A DNA stretch of 64,000 nucleotides from Streptantibioticus cattleyicolor NRRL 8057 = DSM 46488 (GCF_000240165.1 NC_017586.1:5965228-6029227); one strand, 5' to 3'. Positions 44,449-53,379 are shown, counted from the stretch's first letter. The notes: generated by a model from the letters alone, not told the origin. A program made the numbers and translations.

Positions 44449-45734
44449 GCGCCCCCGTCCGCCCCGCCGCCGTACCCGCACCGGCCGCGGCCGGCGAACC
44501 GCGGCCCGACGTCGCCGAGTTGTACCGCCGCCACCTCGGCAGCGGCCGGGCCGTGATGGGCACCGTACTGGGCGGCATGGCCGAGGTCGGCTCCGGCGGG
44601 CCGTGGGTCCACACCGACGACGGCCGCCGCTTCCTGGACTTCGGCGGCTACGGGGTCTTCCTGCTCGGCCACCGCCACCCGGCCGTGGTCGCCGCCGTCC
44701 ACCGGCAGATCGACACCCACCCGCTGGCCACCCGGGTCTTCCTGGAACCGGTGGCCGCCCACGCCGCCGAGGCGCTGGCCGCCCACACCCCGCCCGGACT
44801 CGACCACATCCACTTCGTCAACTCCGGCGCCGAGGCCACCGAGACCGCGCTCAAGCTCGCCCGGGCCGGCGGCCACGACGCCATCGTCACCACCCGCGGC
44901 GGCTTCCACGGCAAGACGTTCGGCGCGCTCAGCGTCACCGCCAACCCCAAGTACCAGGAGACGTTCCGGCCACTGCTCCCCGGCGTCACCGAGGTGACCC
45001 ACGGCGACGCCGCCGAACTCGCCGCCGTGCTCGCCCGGTTGGGGGAGCGCGCCTGCTTCGTGCTGGAACCGGTGCAGGGCGAGGGCGGGGTACGCATCCC
45101 GCCCCCCGGCTACCTCGCCGAGGTCGCCGCGCTCTGCCGCCACCACGGCGCCTTCCTGATCGTCGACGAGATCCAGACCGGCATGGGCCGCCTCGGCAGC
45201 TGGTGGGGGGTGGACGCCGAACAGGTGGCGCCGGACGCGCTGCTGATCGGCAAGGGGCTCAGCGGCGGCGTCGTCCCGGTGGCCGCCGTGGCCGCCACCA
45301 AGGAGGCGTACGCCCCCTTCAGCCGCGACCCGTACCTGCACACCTCCACCTTCGGCGCCTCCCCGATCGCCTGCGCCGCCGCGCTCGCCACCGTGCGGAC
45401 CATGGTGCGCGAGGAGACCGTGGCCCGCGCCGCCGCGCTCGGCGAGCGGCTGCTGGCCGGGGTACGGCAGGTGTGCGCGCCCCACCTCGGCACGCTCGTG
45501 CGCGAGGTACGCGGCAAGGGGCTGCTGATCGGCATCGAGTTCCACCGCGAACAGGCGGTCGGCGAACTCGTCCTGGAGATGGTCGGCCGCGACGTGCTGG
45601 TCAACCACTCGCTCAACTCCACCACCGTGCTGCGGCTGACCCCGCCCGCCGTGGTGGACGACGCCGCGGTGGAGCTGTTCCTGACCACCTTCGCCGACGC
45701 GCTGCGCGTCACCGCGGCCCGGCTGCCCGGCTGA
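44445..45734 (+). CDS. Class III PLP-dependent aminotransferase
   Basis: This is a 429-residue fold-type I aminotransferase of the acetylornithine/putrescine class. The motifs are FVNSGAEATETALKLAR, GGFHGKTFGALSVT, the cofactor-holding IVDEIQTGMGR, and the Schiff-base Lys270 in LLIGKGLSGGV. The enzyme probably aminates the aldehyde formed by the reductase encoded just upstream, giving a primary alkyl amine. It is translationally coupled to that gene by a four-base overlap. Confidence 0.92.
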   Translation: MSAPVRPAAVPAPAAAGEPRPDVAELYRRHLGSGRAVMGTVLGGMAEVGSGGPWVHTDDGRRFLDFGGYGVFLLGHRHPAVVAAVHRQIDTHPLATRVFLEPVAAHAAEALAAHTPPGLDHIHFVNSGAEATETALKLARAGGHDAIVTTRGGFHGKTFGALSVTANPKYQETFRPLLPGVTEVTHGDAAELAAVLARLGERACFVLEPVQGEGGVRIPPPGYLAEVAALCRHHGAFLIVDEIQTGMGRLGSWWGVDAEQVAPDALLIGKGLSGGVVPVAAVAATKEAYAPFSRDPYLHTSTFGASPIACAAALATVRTMVREETVARAAALGERLLAGVRQVCAPHLGTLVREVRGKGLLIGIEFHREQAVGELVLEMVGRDVLVNHSLNSTTVLRLTPPAVVDDAAVELFLTTFADALRVTAARLPG

Positions 45735-45799
45735 ACTCGCCGCAGCACGCCGTCCCCGCCGCCCACCCGGCGGCCCACCGCACCCCAGAAAGGCACACC

Positions 45800-46279
45800 A
45801 TGCGCCATGTGGTCCTGCACGCGATGGCCCACGCGCTGCAACCAGCCGCGGCCTACGAGCGCATCAGCGACTTCCGCCGGTACCCCGAACTCACCGACAC
45901 CGTACGGGAGGTGCTCGTCCAGGCACCGCTGCCGGACGGCTCGGTGGTCTCCGAGTGGACCGTCTCGTTCCGCAACGGGCTGATGCGCTGGCGGGAACGG
46001 GACGCGTTCTCCCCCGAGACGCTCTCCATCACCTTCGAACAGCTCACCGGCGACTTCGAGGTCTTCAACGGCAGCTGGCACTGCGCCCCCCGGGACGGCG
46101 GCACCCTGATCACCTTCGCCGCCGACTTCGACCTGGGCATCCCCACCCTGTCCGAGATCATCGACCCGGTCGCCGAATCCACCCTGCGCACCAACATCGC
46201 CCGCATCCTGCACGGGCTGACCGGCGCCGAGATCGTCGAGGAGGCGCAGGGTGAACCCGCCGTCGCCGCTCGTGGCTGA
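45800..46279 (+). CDS. SRPBCC (START-like/polyketide cyclase fold) protein
   Basis: This is a 159-residue protein of the SRPBCC superfamily: an N-terminal strand and helix with AYERISDFRRYPELTDTV, then a seven-strand sheet, and a long C-terminal helix. It resembles aromatase/cyclase and coenzyme Q-binding START proteins that hold hydrophobic ligands. In a cluster handling long-chain intermediates it may carry or orient a lipid-like substrate. The gene ends 29 bases inside the flavin reductase gene. Confidence 0.82.
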   Translation: MRHVVLHAMAHALQPAAAYERISDFRRYPELTDTVREVLVQAPLPDGSVVSEWTVSFRNGLMRWRERDAFSPETLSITFEQLTGDFEVFNGSWHCAPRDGGTLITFAADFDLGIPTLSEIIDPVAESTLRTNIARILHGLTGAEIVEEAQGEPAVAARG

Positions 46280-46847
46280 GGCCGCCACCGGCCACCGTCC
46301 GGCCACCGCGGCGGACGGACCCGGCTGGGACCCGCTGGACGCCGAGCCGGGCCCCGACGCCGCCCGCTGCCTCGGGCTGTACGCCAAACTCGCGGCCGGT
46401 GTCACCGTGGTCACCGCCCGAGGCCCGGACGGACCGCTGGGCATGACGGTCTCCGCCGTCACCTCGCTCTCCGCCCGCCCGCCGCTGCTCCTGGCCTGCC
46501 TGCGCAACGGCTCCCGCACGCTGACCGCCATCCGCGGCAACGGCTCCTTCGCGGTCCACCTGCTGCGCGAGGAGCAAAGCGGCCTCGCCGCCCGGTTCGC
46601 CGACCCCGCCGCCACCGCCGCCGAACGGTTCGCCGGCGCCCAGGGCCGCCAGGTGCTCGGCGTCCCGGTGCTCTCCGGCGCGCTGGCGTGGACCGTCTGC
46701 CTCCTGTCCGACGTGCGGCGGTACGGCGACCACCACCTGGTGGTCGGGCGGGTGGCCGCGGTCCACGTGGGCGGCGGGCGCCCGCTGCTGTGGCACGACC
46801 GCCGCTTCGGCACGCTCACCGGCGCCACGGGGGGCGAGGCCGGATGA
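46251..46847 (+). CDS. Flavin reductase family protein
   Basis: This is a 198-residue FMN-binding split-barrel flavin reductase, like VlmR, HpaC and the small components of two-component monooxygenases. The family pattern is LAAGVTVVTARGPDGPLGMTVSAVTSLSARPPLLLACL, then NGSFAVHLL. It should supply free reduced flavin to a partner, most likely the acyl-CoA-dehydrogenase-fold oxygenase encoded at 42105. The halogenase-like protein at 53599 could also use it. Starts with GTG inside the SRPBCC gene and overlaps the next by ATGA. Confidence 0.9.
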   Translation: MNPPSPLVAEAATGHRPATAADGPGWDPLDAEPGPDAARCLGLYAKLAAGVTVVTARGPDGPLGMTVSAVTSLSARPPLLLACLRNGSRTLTAIRGNGSFAVHLLREEQSGLAARFADPAATAAERFAGAQGRQVLGVPVLSGALAWTVCLLSDVRRYGDHHLVVGRVAAVHVGGGRPLLWHDRRFGTLTGATGGEAG

Positions 46848-48178
46848 CCCCAGCCCCGGACGGCACCCCCTGCTGGGTGCCGGACGACGGCGGCCCGGCG
46901 CTGTCCCCGCTGCCTGCCGTGACCGGCGAGACCGGCGCCGACGTCACCGTCGTCGGCGCCGGTCTCGCCGGGCTCTCCACCGCCTACCACCTCGCCCACC
47001 GCGCCCCGGGGCTGCACATCGCCGTGGTCGATGCCGGCCACCCCGGGGCCGGCGCCAGCGGCCGGGGCACCGGGCTGCTCGGACCGCGCGCCGGCCCCGC
47101 CGTGGACGTCGCGGTCCGCCGCTACGGCCCGGCCACCGCGCGCCGGATGTACCAGGCGAGCCTGCGCGCGGTGGCCGACGTCCTCGACCTGTGCGACCGC
47201 CTCGGGGTGCGCCGAGGGGTCCGCCCCGGAGAGCAACTGGTGGCCACCCGCTCGCCCGGCGGACTCATCGCGCTGACCCGGCAGGCCGACGCCTACCGCG
47301 CCCTCGGCCTCGACGTGCCGGTGCTCACCCGCACCGCGCTGCGCCGCCGCCTCGAACCGCCGTACACCGCCGCCCTGTTGTACCGCGACGCCGCCACCCT
47401 CGACCCGGCCGCGCTCACCCGCGCCCTCGCGACCGCCTGCGCCGCCAAGGGGGTGCACCTGTACGGCGCCAGCCCGCTGCGCGAGGTGCGCGCGGGACGT
47501 CCCGGCGGCACGCGGCTGGTCTTCCCGCACGGCACCGTGCGCACCGGGCAGGCCGTGCTCGCCGTCGGCGCCGCCGCCGCGGCCGGGGCGCCGGTCGGCA
47601 CGGTGCTGCCGTTGCAGGTCTACGCCATCGCCACCGCGCCGCTGCCGCCCGCCGCCCGCAAGGCGCTGGGCGGCGGCGCCCTCTCGGTGGTGGACGCGAT
47701 GCCGCTCGCCCCCTACTTCCGGCTGCTGCCGGACGGCGGCCTGGTGGCCGGCGGCGGCACCGTCACCCACCTCCCGGACCCGGACGCCCGCCACGCGGAC
47801 CGGGCCCGCGGGCGTGCCTGGGCCTGGCTGGCCGGCTGGGTCCGCGGACTCCACCCCGAACTCGCCGGGGTACCGGTGACCCACCGCTGGGCCGGCCGCA
47901 TCGGCCACACCCTGGACGGCCTGCCGGTGGTCGGCCCGGTGCCCGGCCGGCCCGGGGTGTGGTACGTCGGCGGCTGCTGCGGCCACGGCCTGGCGATGTC
48001 GGTCGCGCACGGTGCCCACCTGGCCGGCGAACTGCTCGGCGAGGGCTGCCCGGAGCCGGGCGGACCGCTGCCCTGGCACCGTTCCCGCGCCCCCCGCCTG
48101 CCGCTGCCCGCCCCGGCCCGTCCGCTGCTGCGCGCCGCGCTGGCCACCGCGGGCCGCGCCGCCCGGCGCAACTGCTGA
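46844..48178 (+). CDS. DAO-type FAD-dependent oxidoreductase
   Basis: This is a 444-residue flavoprotein of the D-amino acid/glycine oxidase (DadA/ThiO) family. It has an N-terminal FAD loop VVGAGLAGLSTAYHLA, a GASGRGTGLLGPRAG segment, and the C-terminal FAD-contacting IGHTLDGLPVVGPVPGRPGVWYVGGCCGHGLAMS. Such enzymes oxidise C-N bonds, and some act on N-hydroxy or hydrazine-like substrates. A role in oxidising an N-N or amine intermediate is possible but unproven. Its ATG overlaps the flavin reductase stop. Confidence 0.88.
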   Translation: MTPAPDGTPCWVPDDGGPALSPLPAVTGETGADVTVVGAGLAGLSTAYHLAHRAPGLHIAVVDAGHPGAGASGRGTGLLGPRAGPAVDVAVRRYGPATARRMYQASLRAVADVLDLCDRLGVRRGVRPGEQLVATRSPGGLIALTRQADAYRALGLDVPVLTRTALRRRLEPPYTAALLYRDAATLDPAALTRALATACAAKGVHLYGASPLREVRAGRPGGTRLVFPHGTVRTGQAVLAVGAAAAAGAPVGTVLPLQVYAIATAPLPPAARKALGGGALSVVDAMPLAPYFRLLPDGGLVAGGGTVTHLPDPDARHADRARGRAWAWLAGWVRGLHPELAGVPVTHRWAGRIGHTLDGLPVVGPVPGRPGVWYVGGCCGHGLAMSVAHGAHLAGELLGEGCPEPGGPLPWHRSRAPRLPLPAPARPLLRAALATAGRAARRNC

Positions 48179-48240
48179 GCGCCCCCGGCCACTTCGACCC
48201 ACCCGACCCGGCGAAACCGGCAACCAGAGAGCGAGCCGCG

Positions 48241-49479
48241 ATGCACCCACAGCCCCGCACCGCACGGACCGTGCCGCTCGGCGCGGCGGACCTGGCCTTC
48301 CTGGAAAGCGGCGGGGAGAAGACGCTGCCCACCGTGTTCATGCTCAACTTCGCCGGTCCGCCGCCCACCCTGGACGCGCTGCGCGCCCGGGTCGCCGAAC
48401 GCGCCGGGCGCGTCCCGGTGCTCGGCTGCCGGGTCACCACCTCCCGCCGGGCGCTGGAACGCGTCGAGCGCCTCGACCTCACCCGCCACGTCCGCGAACT
48501 GTCGCTCCCCGGCCCGCTGGACGACGGGCACATCGCCACCCGGATGCTCTCCCGCCCGCTGCCCGGTCTCGACGGACCCCCCTGGGACCTGTGGCTGGTG
48601 CACGGCACCGAGGGCGGCTACCGGGTCGTGCTGCGGGCGCCGCACGCCCTCCAGGACGGCGCGGGCGCCGCGCACACCGTCCGCGCGCTGCTCGCCGACG
48701 AACCCGGCGGCGGGCCGCCCGCGCACCGTCCCTCCCGGCCCCGGGCCCGCGGCTTCCTGGACACCCTCGGATACGTCGCCGCCGCCTTCCGCGACGCGGG
48801 CCCCATGCCCGCGTTCGCCGCCCGCCCCACCGGGGTCACCGAGGTCTGCCACGTCGACACCCCGGTGGCCCGGCTGCGCGCCATCGGCCGGGCGGTCGGC
48901 GGCAGCGTCAACGACGTCTACCTCGCCGCGCTCGCCCACGCCGTGCACACCTGGCACGCCAAGGAGAACGGCGCCGTCCATCCGCCGCTGCCGGTCGTGG
49001 TGCCGATGTCGGTGCGCCGGGCGGGGGAGGAACACGCCCCGGGCAACCGGATGGTCACCGCCCGGCTGCTGCTCCCGTGCGACCAGGACTCGCCGTTCGG
49101 CGCGCTGGCCGCGGTGATGGCACGCACCGCCCGGCTGCGGCGCAGCGGACAGCGGGACGCCACCCGGCTGCTGATGACGGCCACCCCGCGGCGGATCGCG
49201 GCCAACCTCGGCAAGCGCATGGTGCACGGCTCGACGGTGGCCGCGGTCACCAGCGGCGTCAACCTCGGCGACCCGTTCACGTACCAGGGCGATCCGGTGG
49301 TCAACGCGGCCGTGTTCACCGACGCCATCGCCGGCGTGATGTGCGTGGCCGTCCTCACCGGCTGCGGCGGCAACGCCCGGTTCACCTTCGTCCACGACCG
49401 GGCGCTGCCCACCGCCGACGAGATCCCCGACCTGTGGCTGGCGTCGCTGCTGGAGCTGGACAAGGCGCACACCGGCTGA
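48241..49479 (+). CDS. WS/DGAT-family acyltransferase-like protein
   Basis: This is a 412-residue protein resembling wax ester synthase/diacylglycerol acyltransferases: MVxLGAADLAFLESG at the start, the active-site region RAPHALQDG, and C-terminal SGVNLGDPFTYQGDPV. The usual HHxxxDG reads PHALQDG, so the first His is Pro but the catalytic His135 and Asp139 remain. It probably transfers an acyl group to an alcohol or amine. It is the last gene of the operon before a perfect 21-bp terminator stem. Confidence 0.82.
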   Translation: MHPQPRTARTVPLGAADLAFLESGGEKTLPTVFMLNFAGPPPTLDALRARVAERAGRVPVLGCRVTTSRRALERVERLDLTRHVRELSLPGPLDDGHIATRMLSRPLPGLDGPPWDLWLVHGTEGGYRVVLRAPHALQDGAGAAHTVRALLADEPGGGPPAHRPSRPRARGFLDTLGYVAAAFRDAGPMPAFAARPTGVTEVCHVDTPVARLRAIGRAVGGSVNDVYLAALAHAVHTWHAKENGAVHPPLPVVVPMSVRRAGEEHAPGNRMVTARLLLPCDQDSPFGALAAVMARTARLRRSGQRDATRLLMTATPRRIAANLGKRMVHGSTVAAVTSGVNLGDPFTYQGDPVVNAAVFTDAIAGVMCVAVLTGCGGNARFTFVHDRALPTADEIPDLWLASLLELDKAHTG

Positions 49480-49491
49480 CGCGCGGCGGGC

Positions 49492-49537
49492 CGACGCGAA
49501 GGTCCCGGGGCGATCACGCCCCGGGACCTTCGCGTCG
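49492..49537. terminator. Perfect 21-bp stem hairpin between convergent operons
   Basis: Bases 49492-49512 pair without mismatch with 49517-49537 around the loop ATCA. The hairpin lies 12 bases after the acyltransferase stop and 6 bases before the methyltransferase stop. It will terminate both converging transcripts and is the strongest hairpin I found in the window. Confidence 0.9.
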
Positions 49538-49543
49538 CAGCGC

Positions 49544-50395
49544 TCATCGCACGCCGGTGACCAGGAAGACCACCTTGGCCGCACCGGCCTTGGTCAGGAA
49601 CGGCAGCAGCGTGGCGAACCGCTCCATGGCGTACGGCAGCGCGAACAGATCGGCGACCTGGGTGGCCCAGCCCAGCGAGCCCCACCAGTTGACCGGGTCA
49701 CCGATCTGCCAGTGCCACCCCAGCCCGCGCGAGGCCAGCGACGTCAGGAACGGCGCCACGAACGGCGAACCGGCGGCCCGCGCGTTGACGCACTCGGCGG
49801 AGAACGTACTGCCCGGCGCGGAGAGCGCCGCCATCACCGCGGCCACCGCGGCCACCTGGTCCGGCTCGCGGAAGTACAACGGGCTCTCGCACAGCCACGC
49901 CGTGGGCCGCGCGGGGTCGAACCCGGCGGCGATCAGCGCCGGCCCCCAGTCGGCCGCCAGGTCCGCCTCGACCACCGTGCGCTCCGCCCGGGGCGGACGC
50001 CGCCCGCCCAGCACCCGTTCCTTCAGCGCGAAGACCGACGCGTCGTCCACCTCGAACACCCGCACCCCGTCCGGCCACTCCAGCCGGAAAGCCCGGGCGT
50101 CGAGGCCGGCGCCGAGCAGCACCACCTGGCGCCGCCCGGTCTCCGCCGCGGCCAGCAGGAAGTCGTCGAAGAACCGGGTGCGCACCACCATCCAGTCCGG
50201 CAGCAGCTGCTGCAACGGCCCGTTCCCGGGCGGCCCCCCGGTGAACCCGGCCGCCGCCAGGAACTCGGCGGCCCACGGATCGTGCACCAACGGCGTCGGG
50301 CGGTTCGCCTCCTGGGCGTGCGCGCCCGCCGTCCACAGTGCCTCCGGGCGGATCAGGATCTCCGGTGGCGACAGGGGTACGGGGCTCTCCGGCAT
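49544..50395 (-). CDS. Leucine carboxyl methyltransferase-like SAM methyltransferase
   Basis: This is a 283-residue member of the LCMT/PPM1-like methyltransferases common in actinobacteria. The SAM-binding loop is VVLLGAGLDARAFRLEWP, the acidic motif is VFEVDDASVFALKERVL, and WLCESPLYF follows. Family members methylate carboxyl groups or serve in specialised metabolism. If the neighbouring operon makes a product with a free serine carboxylate, this would be a suitable O-methyltransferase. That link is inferred only from position. It is the last gene of a minus-strand series. Confidence 0.85.
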   Translation of the reverse strand: MPESPVPLSPPEILIRPEALWTAGAHAQEANRPTPLVHDPWAAEFLAAAGFTGGPPGNGPLQQLLPDWMVVRTRFFDDFLLAAAETGRRQVVLLGAGLDARAFRLEWPDGVRVFEVDDASVFALKERVLGGRRPPRAERTVVEADLAADWGPALIAAGFDPARPTAWLCESPLYFREPDQVAAVAAVMAALSAPGSTFSAECVNARAAGSPFVAPFLTSLASRGLGWHWQIGDPVNWWGSLGWATQVADLFALPYAMERFATLLPFLTKAGAAKVVFLVTGVR

Positions 50396-50440
50396 GGTGG
50401 TCCTTTCGGCGAAGAGGAACGGGAACGGCGCACGGCCGCC

Positions 50441-51994
50441 TCAGCGCGCGCCCCGGCGGCCGGCCATCAGGGCCAGCGCGCCCAGCGCGAACATGCCGAC
50501 CGACGGCCGGACGGGACGCTGACCGCCCTTGGCCGCCGGCGTACGCGGCTCGTGCACCTGCAAGGCGAGCTGCCGGTTGGACAGATCCGCCAGCACGCTG
50601 CGCATCTGCTCCGGGCCGGCGACCGCGGCCAGCATCAACTCCATCGTGGTCCGGGCGATCTGGGCGCCGGAGAACAACTCCCTGGTCAGCGAGCGCAGGA
50701 TGCCCGGCACCTCGCCCTTGAACACCTCCGGCAAGGTGATCTCCGGTGCCAGGCAGCGCACCGAACCGTCCAGGTTGGCGAAGGACTTGCCCAGCAGCGA
50801 GACCGCCGGCGGCGAGCCGATCCCGCGCCGGGACGCCTTCTGCAGCACCGTGGTGAGCGACACCCCGAAGTTGAGGTCCTCCAGCGACAGATGGGACACC
50901 TTCGGCACGAAGGCGGCCATGTCGGCGGCGAACGCCGGCATGTCCGACCACGCCGTGATCCGTCCCATCTCCGCCCAGTGCTGGGCCAGTCCGTGACCGT
51001 CGTTCTGCGCCAACGTCATGAACAGCGGCAGCAGTTGCAGGCTGGTGCGCCGGTCCAGCCGGCCCACCATGCCCCAGTCGATCAGGGTGGCCGGGCCGCC
51101 GGGCGCCGCGAAGACGTTGCCGGCGTGCGGATCGGCGTGGAAGACCCGGTCGACGAAGTAACCGCGGTACATGAAGCGCAGCAGGTCCCGGCCGATCTCG
51201 ATGCGCTCGGAGTCGGTGAACAGACCGCGGTCGAGATGGCGTACGGAGACCCCGGGCGCCAGCGACTGCACCAGCACCCTGGGGGTGGCGTGCACCACCC
51301 GGGGCACCGACAGGGTGCGATAACGGCGCACATGGGCGCGTGCCTCGTCCATGTTGCGCGCCTCGCCGGTGAAGTCCAGCTCCGGCTCCATCGCGTCGAA
51401 GACCGCGCCGAGCATCGCCTCGACGTCGATGACCTCGTTGAACCGGGGCGCCACCTTCGCCAGGACGCGGGAGGCCCGGCGCATCATGGCCATGTCGGCG
51501 AAGACGCTCTCGCGGATCCCGGGCCGCTGGATCTTCACCACCGCGGCGCGTCCCCCCGGCAGCACGACCCGGTAGACCTGGGCGAGCGAGGCGGCGCCCA
51601 GCGGGGCGAGGGTGTCGATGTCGTCGAAGCGCAGTTTCCAGTCGGGCCCCAGGTCCCGGGCGAGCACCGGCTCGAAGACCGAGAACGGCTGGACGTCCAC
51701 CTGGTCGTGGAGGTTCTGCAACTCGGCCCGGACCGCCTCGGGCACCATGTCGGGCCGGGTCGACAGGATCTGACCGAGTTTCACATAGAACGGACCGAGG
51801 CTCTCCAGCGCGTGGCGCACCGCCTTGGCGCGCCGCTGGTCGGCCCCGGCGGCGGCTTCCTCCGCCTCCGCCGGGGCCCGGTCGTCCCGCTTCGCCCGCC
51901 GGCGTTCGCGCGTCACCTGGCCGACCTCGTCGCTGACGAGACTGCCCAGGACCTTCACCACCACACGCAGCCGATCGCCGACAACAGACGCCAC
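50441..51994 (-). CDS. ABC1/AarF/UbiB-family atypical kinase
   Basis: This is a 517-residue UbiB/ADCK-type protein. It has the family N-terminal KxGQ motif (YVKLGQILSTRPD), a nucleotide-binding stretch (LAPLGAASLAQVYRVVLPGGRAAVVKIQRPG), and kinase-like catalytic residues in HADPHAGNVF and ATLIDWGMVG. A hydrophobic C-terminal helix may bind membranes. The family supports quinone and other isoprenoid-lipid pathways. Here it lies in a minus-strand series with the phasin-like and methyltransferase genes. Confidence 0.92.
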   Translation of the reverse strand: MASVVGDRLRVVVKVLGSLVSDEVGQVTRERRRAKRDDRAPAEAEEAAAGADQRRAKAVRHALESLGPFYVKLGQILSTRPDMVPEAVRAELQNLHDQVDVQPFSVFEPVLARDLGPDWKLRFDDIDTLAPLGAASLAQVYRVVLPGGRAAVVKIQRPGIRESVFADMAMMRRASRVLAKVAPRFNEVIDVEAMLGAVFDAMEPELDFTGEARNMDEARAHVRRYRTLSVPRVVHATPRVLVQSLAPGVSVRHLDRGLFTDSERIEIGRDLLRFMYRGYFVDRVFHADPHAGNVFAAPGGPATLIDWGMVGRLDRRTSLQLLPLFMTLAQNDGHGLAQHWAEMGRITAWSDMPAFAADMAAFVPKVSHLSLEDLNFGVSLTTVLQKASRRGIGSPPAVSLLGKSFANLDGSVRCLAPEITLPEVFKGEVPGILRSLTRELFSGAQIARTTMELMLAAVAGPEQMRSVLADLSNRQLALQVHEPRTPAAKGGQRPVRPSVGMFALGALALMAGRRGAR

Positions 51995-52068
51995 CGTGGC
52001 GAGCCTCCTTCGCGGTCGAGTTCACTTGCGCCCGGTGGTCGCTCCGGGCGGGACACCGTCGGCCGGGG

Positions 52069-52638
52069 TCAGACCTGGGGCGGCTGGCCGGGCTGGCCGG
52101 GCTGGGCCGGCCCGCCGACCCCCGGGATGCGCTGCACCAGTGAGGTGAGCTGCGCCACCATGTCCACCAGCTGGTTGAACTTCTGCGGCAGCGTGGCCAG
52201 CGCCTGCACCGACTCGCCGAGCCCGGCGACCGTCTGCCCGGCGCTGCCGGCCAGGTGGCCCACCTGTCCGAGGGCGCCCAGCGGGTTGGCGGCGCCGGCC
52301 AGCGCCCCCAGCGGGTTGCCCGCGCCGCCGAGCGCGGCGAGCGGGTTGGCCGCCGAGGCGGCGCCGGAGGCGGCCTGGCCGGCCAGCGCGGTCAGCGGGG
52401 CCGCGGCCCCGGCCACCGACGCCAGCGGGTTGGCGCCGAGCGCGGTGAGCGCGCCCACCACGTTCTGCGGCAGCCCGGCCATCGACTGCAGGGCGTTCGC
52501 CCCGGACTGGTTCTGACCGCCGATCGCGCTGGTCGTGCCCGCTCGGTTCAGGATTTCGTCGAAGGCCAGCTTGTAGCTGTCCGTAATGTTGCCGATGAAG
52601 TCCTTGATGGTTTCCTGCGTGTTTTTGTTCGATGCCAT
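52069..52638 (-). CDS. Low-complexity phasin-like protein
   Basis: This is a 189-residue protein. A short helical N-terminus (TQETIKDFIGNITDSYKLAFDEIL) precedes about 100 residues of Ala/Gly/Leu-rich repeats built on GANPLxxxxGAA and NPLGALAG. A second helix follows (KFNQLVDMVAQLTSLVQRI), then a Pro/Gln tail. The repeats suggest an amphipathic coat or assembly role, as in granule-associated phasins. I do not recognise a specific family. GAAGGAAC precedes the ATG at 52638. It is flanked by an ECF sigma gene and the AarF gene on the same strand. Confidence 0.65.
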   Translation of the reverse strand: MASNKNTQETIKDFIGNITDSYKLAFDEILNRAGTTSAIGGQNQSGANALQSMAGLPQNVVGALTALGANPLASVAGAAAPLTALAGQAASGAASAANPLAALGGAGNPLGALAGAANPLGALGQVGHLAGSAGQTVAGLGESVQALATLPQKFNQLVDMVAQLTSLVQRIPGVGGPAQPGQPGQPPQV

Positions 52639-52729
52639 GGGACAAGTTCCTTCCGGGCTGTTTTCTGGTCCCGCGCAATAAATCCCGGGCGGACCGGGAC
52701 CCACTGTGCGGAAGGGGTTCCGCCGGCGG

Positions 52730-53257
52730 TTATCCAGTGGCGCCTTCCAATGCCTTCGCGCAGGCCATCCGAAGTCGTGCCCGACCTCGGGTGAACGCGC
52801 CTTCCGCCGCCTTCACGGAAATCTTGTGGATGCGGGCGAACTCCGCCGTGGAAATGCCGTCGGCGCGCGCCAGTATTACCTGCTGTTCCCTTCCCCGCAG
52901 GAGCTGCGCCTGTTGGAGCAGCCATCTGCCGAAATCCTCGTCGCACACGCCCTCCTCGGGGGTCTCCGGTTCGTCCACCACGGCGGCCCGTTGCAGCAGC
53001 CGCTTGCGGCGGTCCTGGTCGCGGTAGAAGTCGATGCACAGCCGCATCGCCACCGAGGTCAGGAAGGGGCCGAGGCGCTGACGGTCCAGCGTGGTGTGGG
53101 CGGCGGCACGCATCATGGTCTCCTGAACGCAGTCCTCGGCATCCGCGGAATTCGGCAGTCTTCGGCGTACCAGACGCATGAGACGCTCCTGATGCTGGAA
53201 GATGTCCTCCCAGGAGCATTCGGCGGGGGACCGGCGTGCGGGGTTTCGCAACTCCAT
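52730..53257 (-). CDS. ECF-type RNA polymerase sigma factor
   Basis: This is a 175-residue sigma-70-family factor with regions 2 and 4 only. Region 2 is visible as HQERLMRLVRRRLPNSADAEDCVQETMMRAAAH with SVAMRLCIDFYRD. Region 4 has LRGREQQVILARADGISTAEFARIHKISVKAAEGAFTRGRARLR. No anti-sigma gene is adjacent. A perfect 14-bp palindrome lies 122 bases upstream of its start. It may control the phasin-like, AarF and methyltransferase genes that follow it. Confidence 0.9.
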   Translation of the reverse strand: MELRNPARRSPAECSWEDIFQHQERLMRLVRRRLPNSADAEDCVQETMMRAAAHTTLDRQRLGPFLTSVAMRLCIDFYRDQDRRKRLLQRAAVVDEPETPEEGVCDEDFGRWLLQQAQLLRGREQQVILARADGISTAEFARIHKISVKAAEGAFTRGRARLRMACAKALEGATG

Positions 53258-53379
53258 GTCAATCGTGGCCCGATGTCTCGAAAGGGCAGGATGTCCACGA
53301 CCGGTGATTCACTCCGTCGGTCGCCGGGCATTTCCTACCCGGGGTGTCGCGTCGACAAACCGTGGTCTTCCGGCTTACG

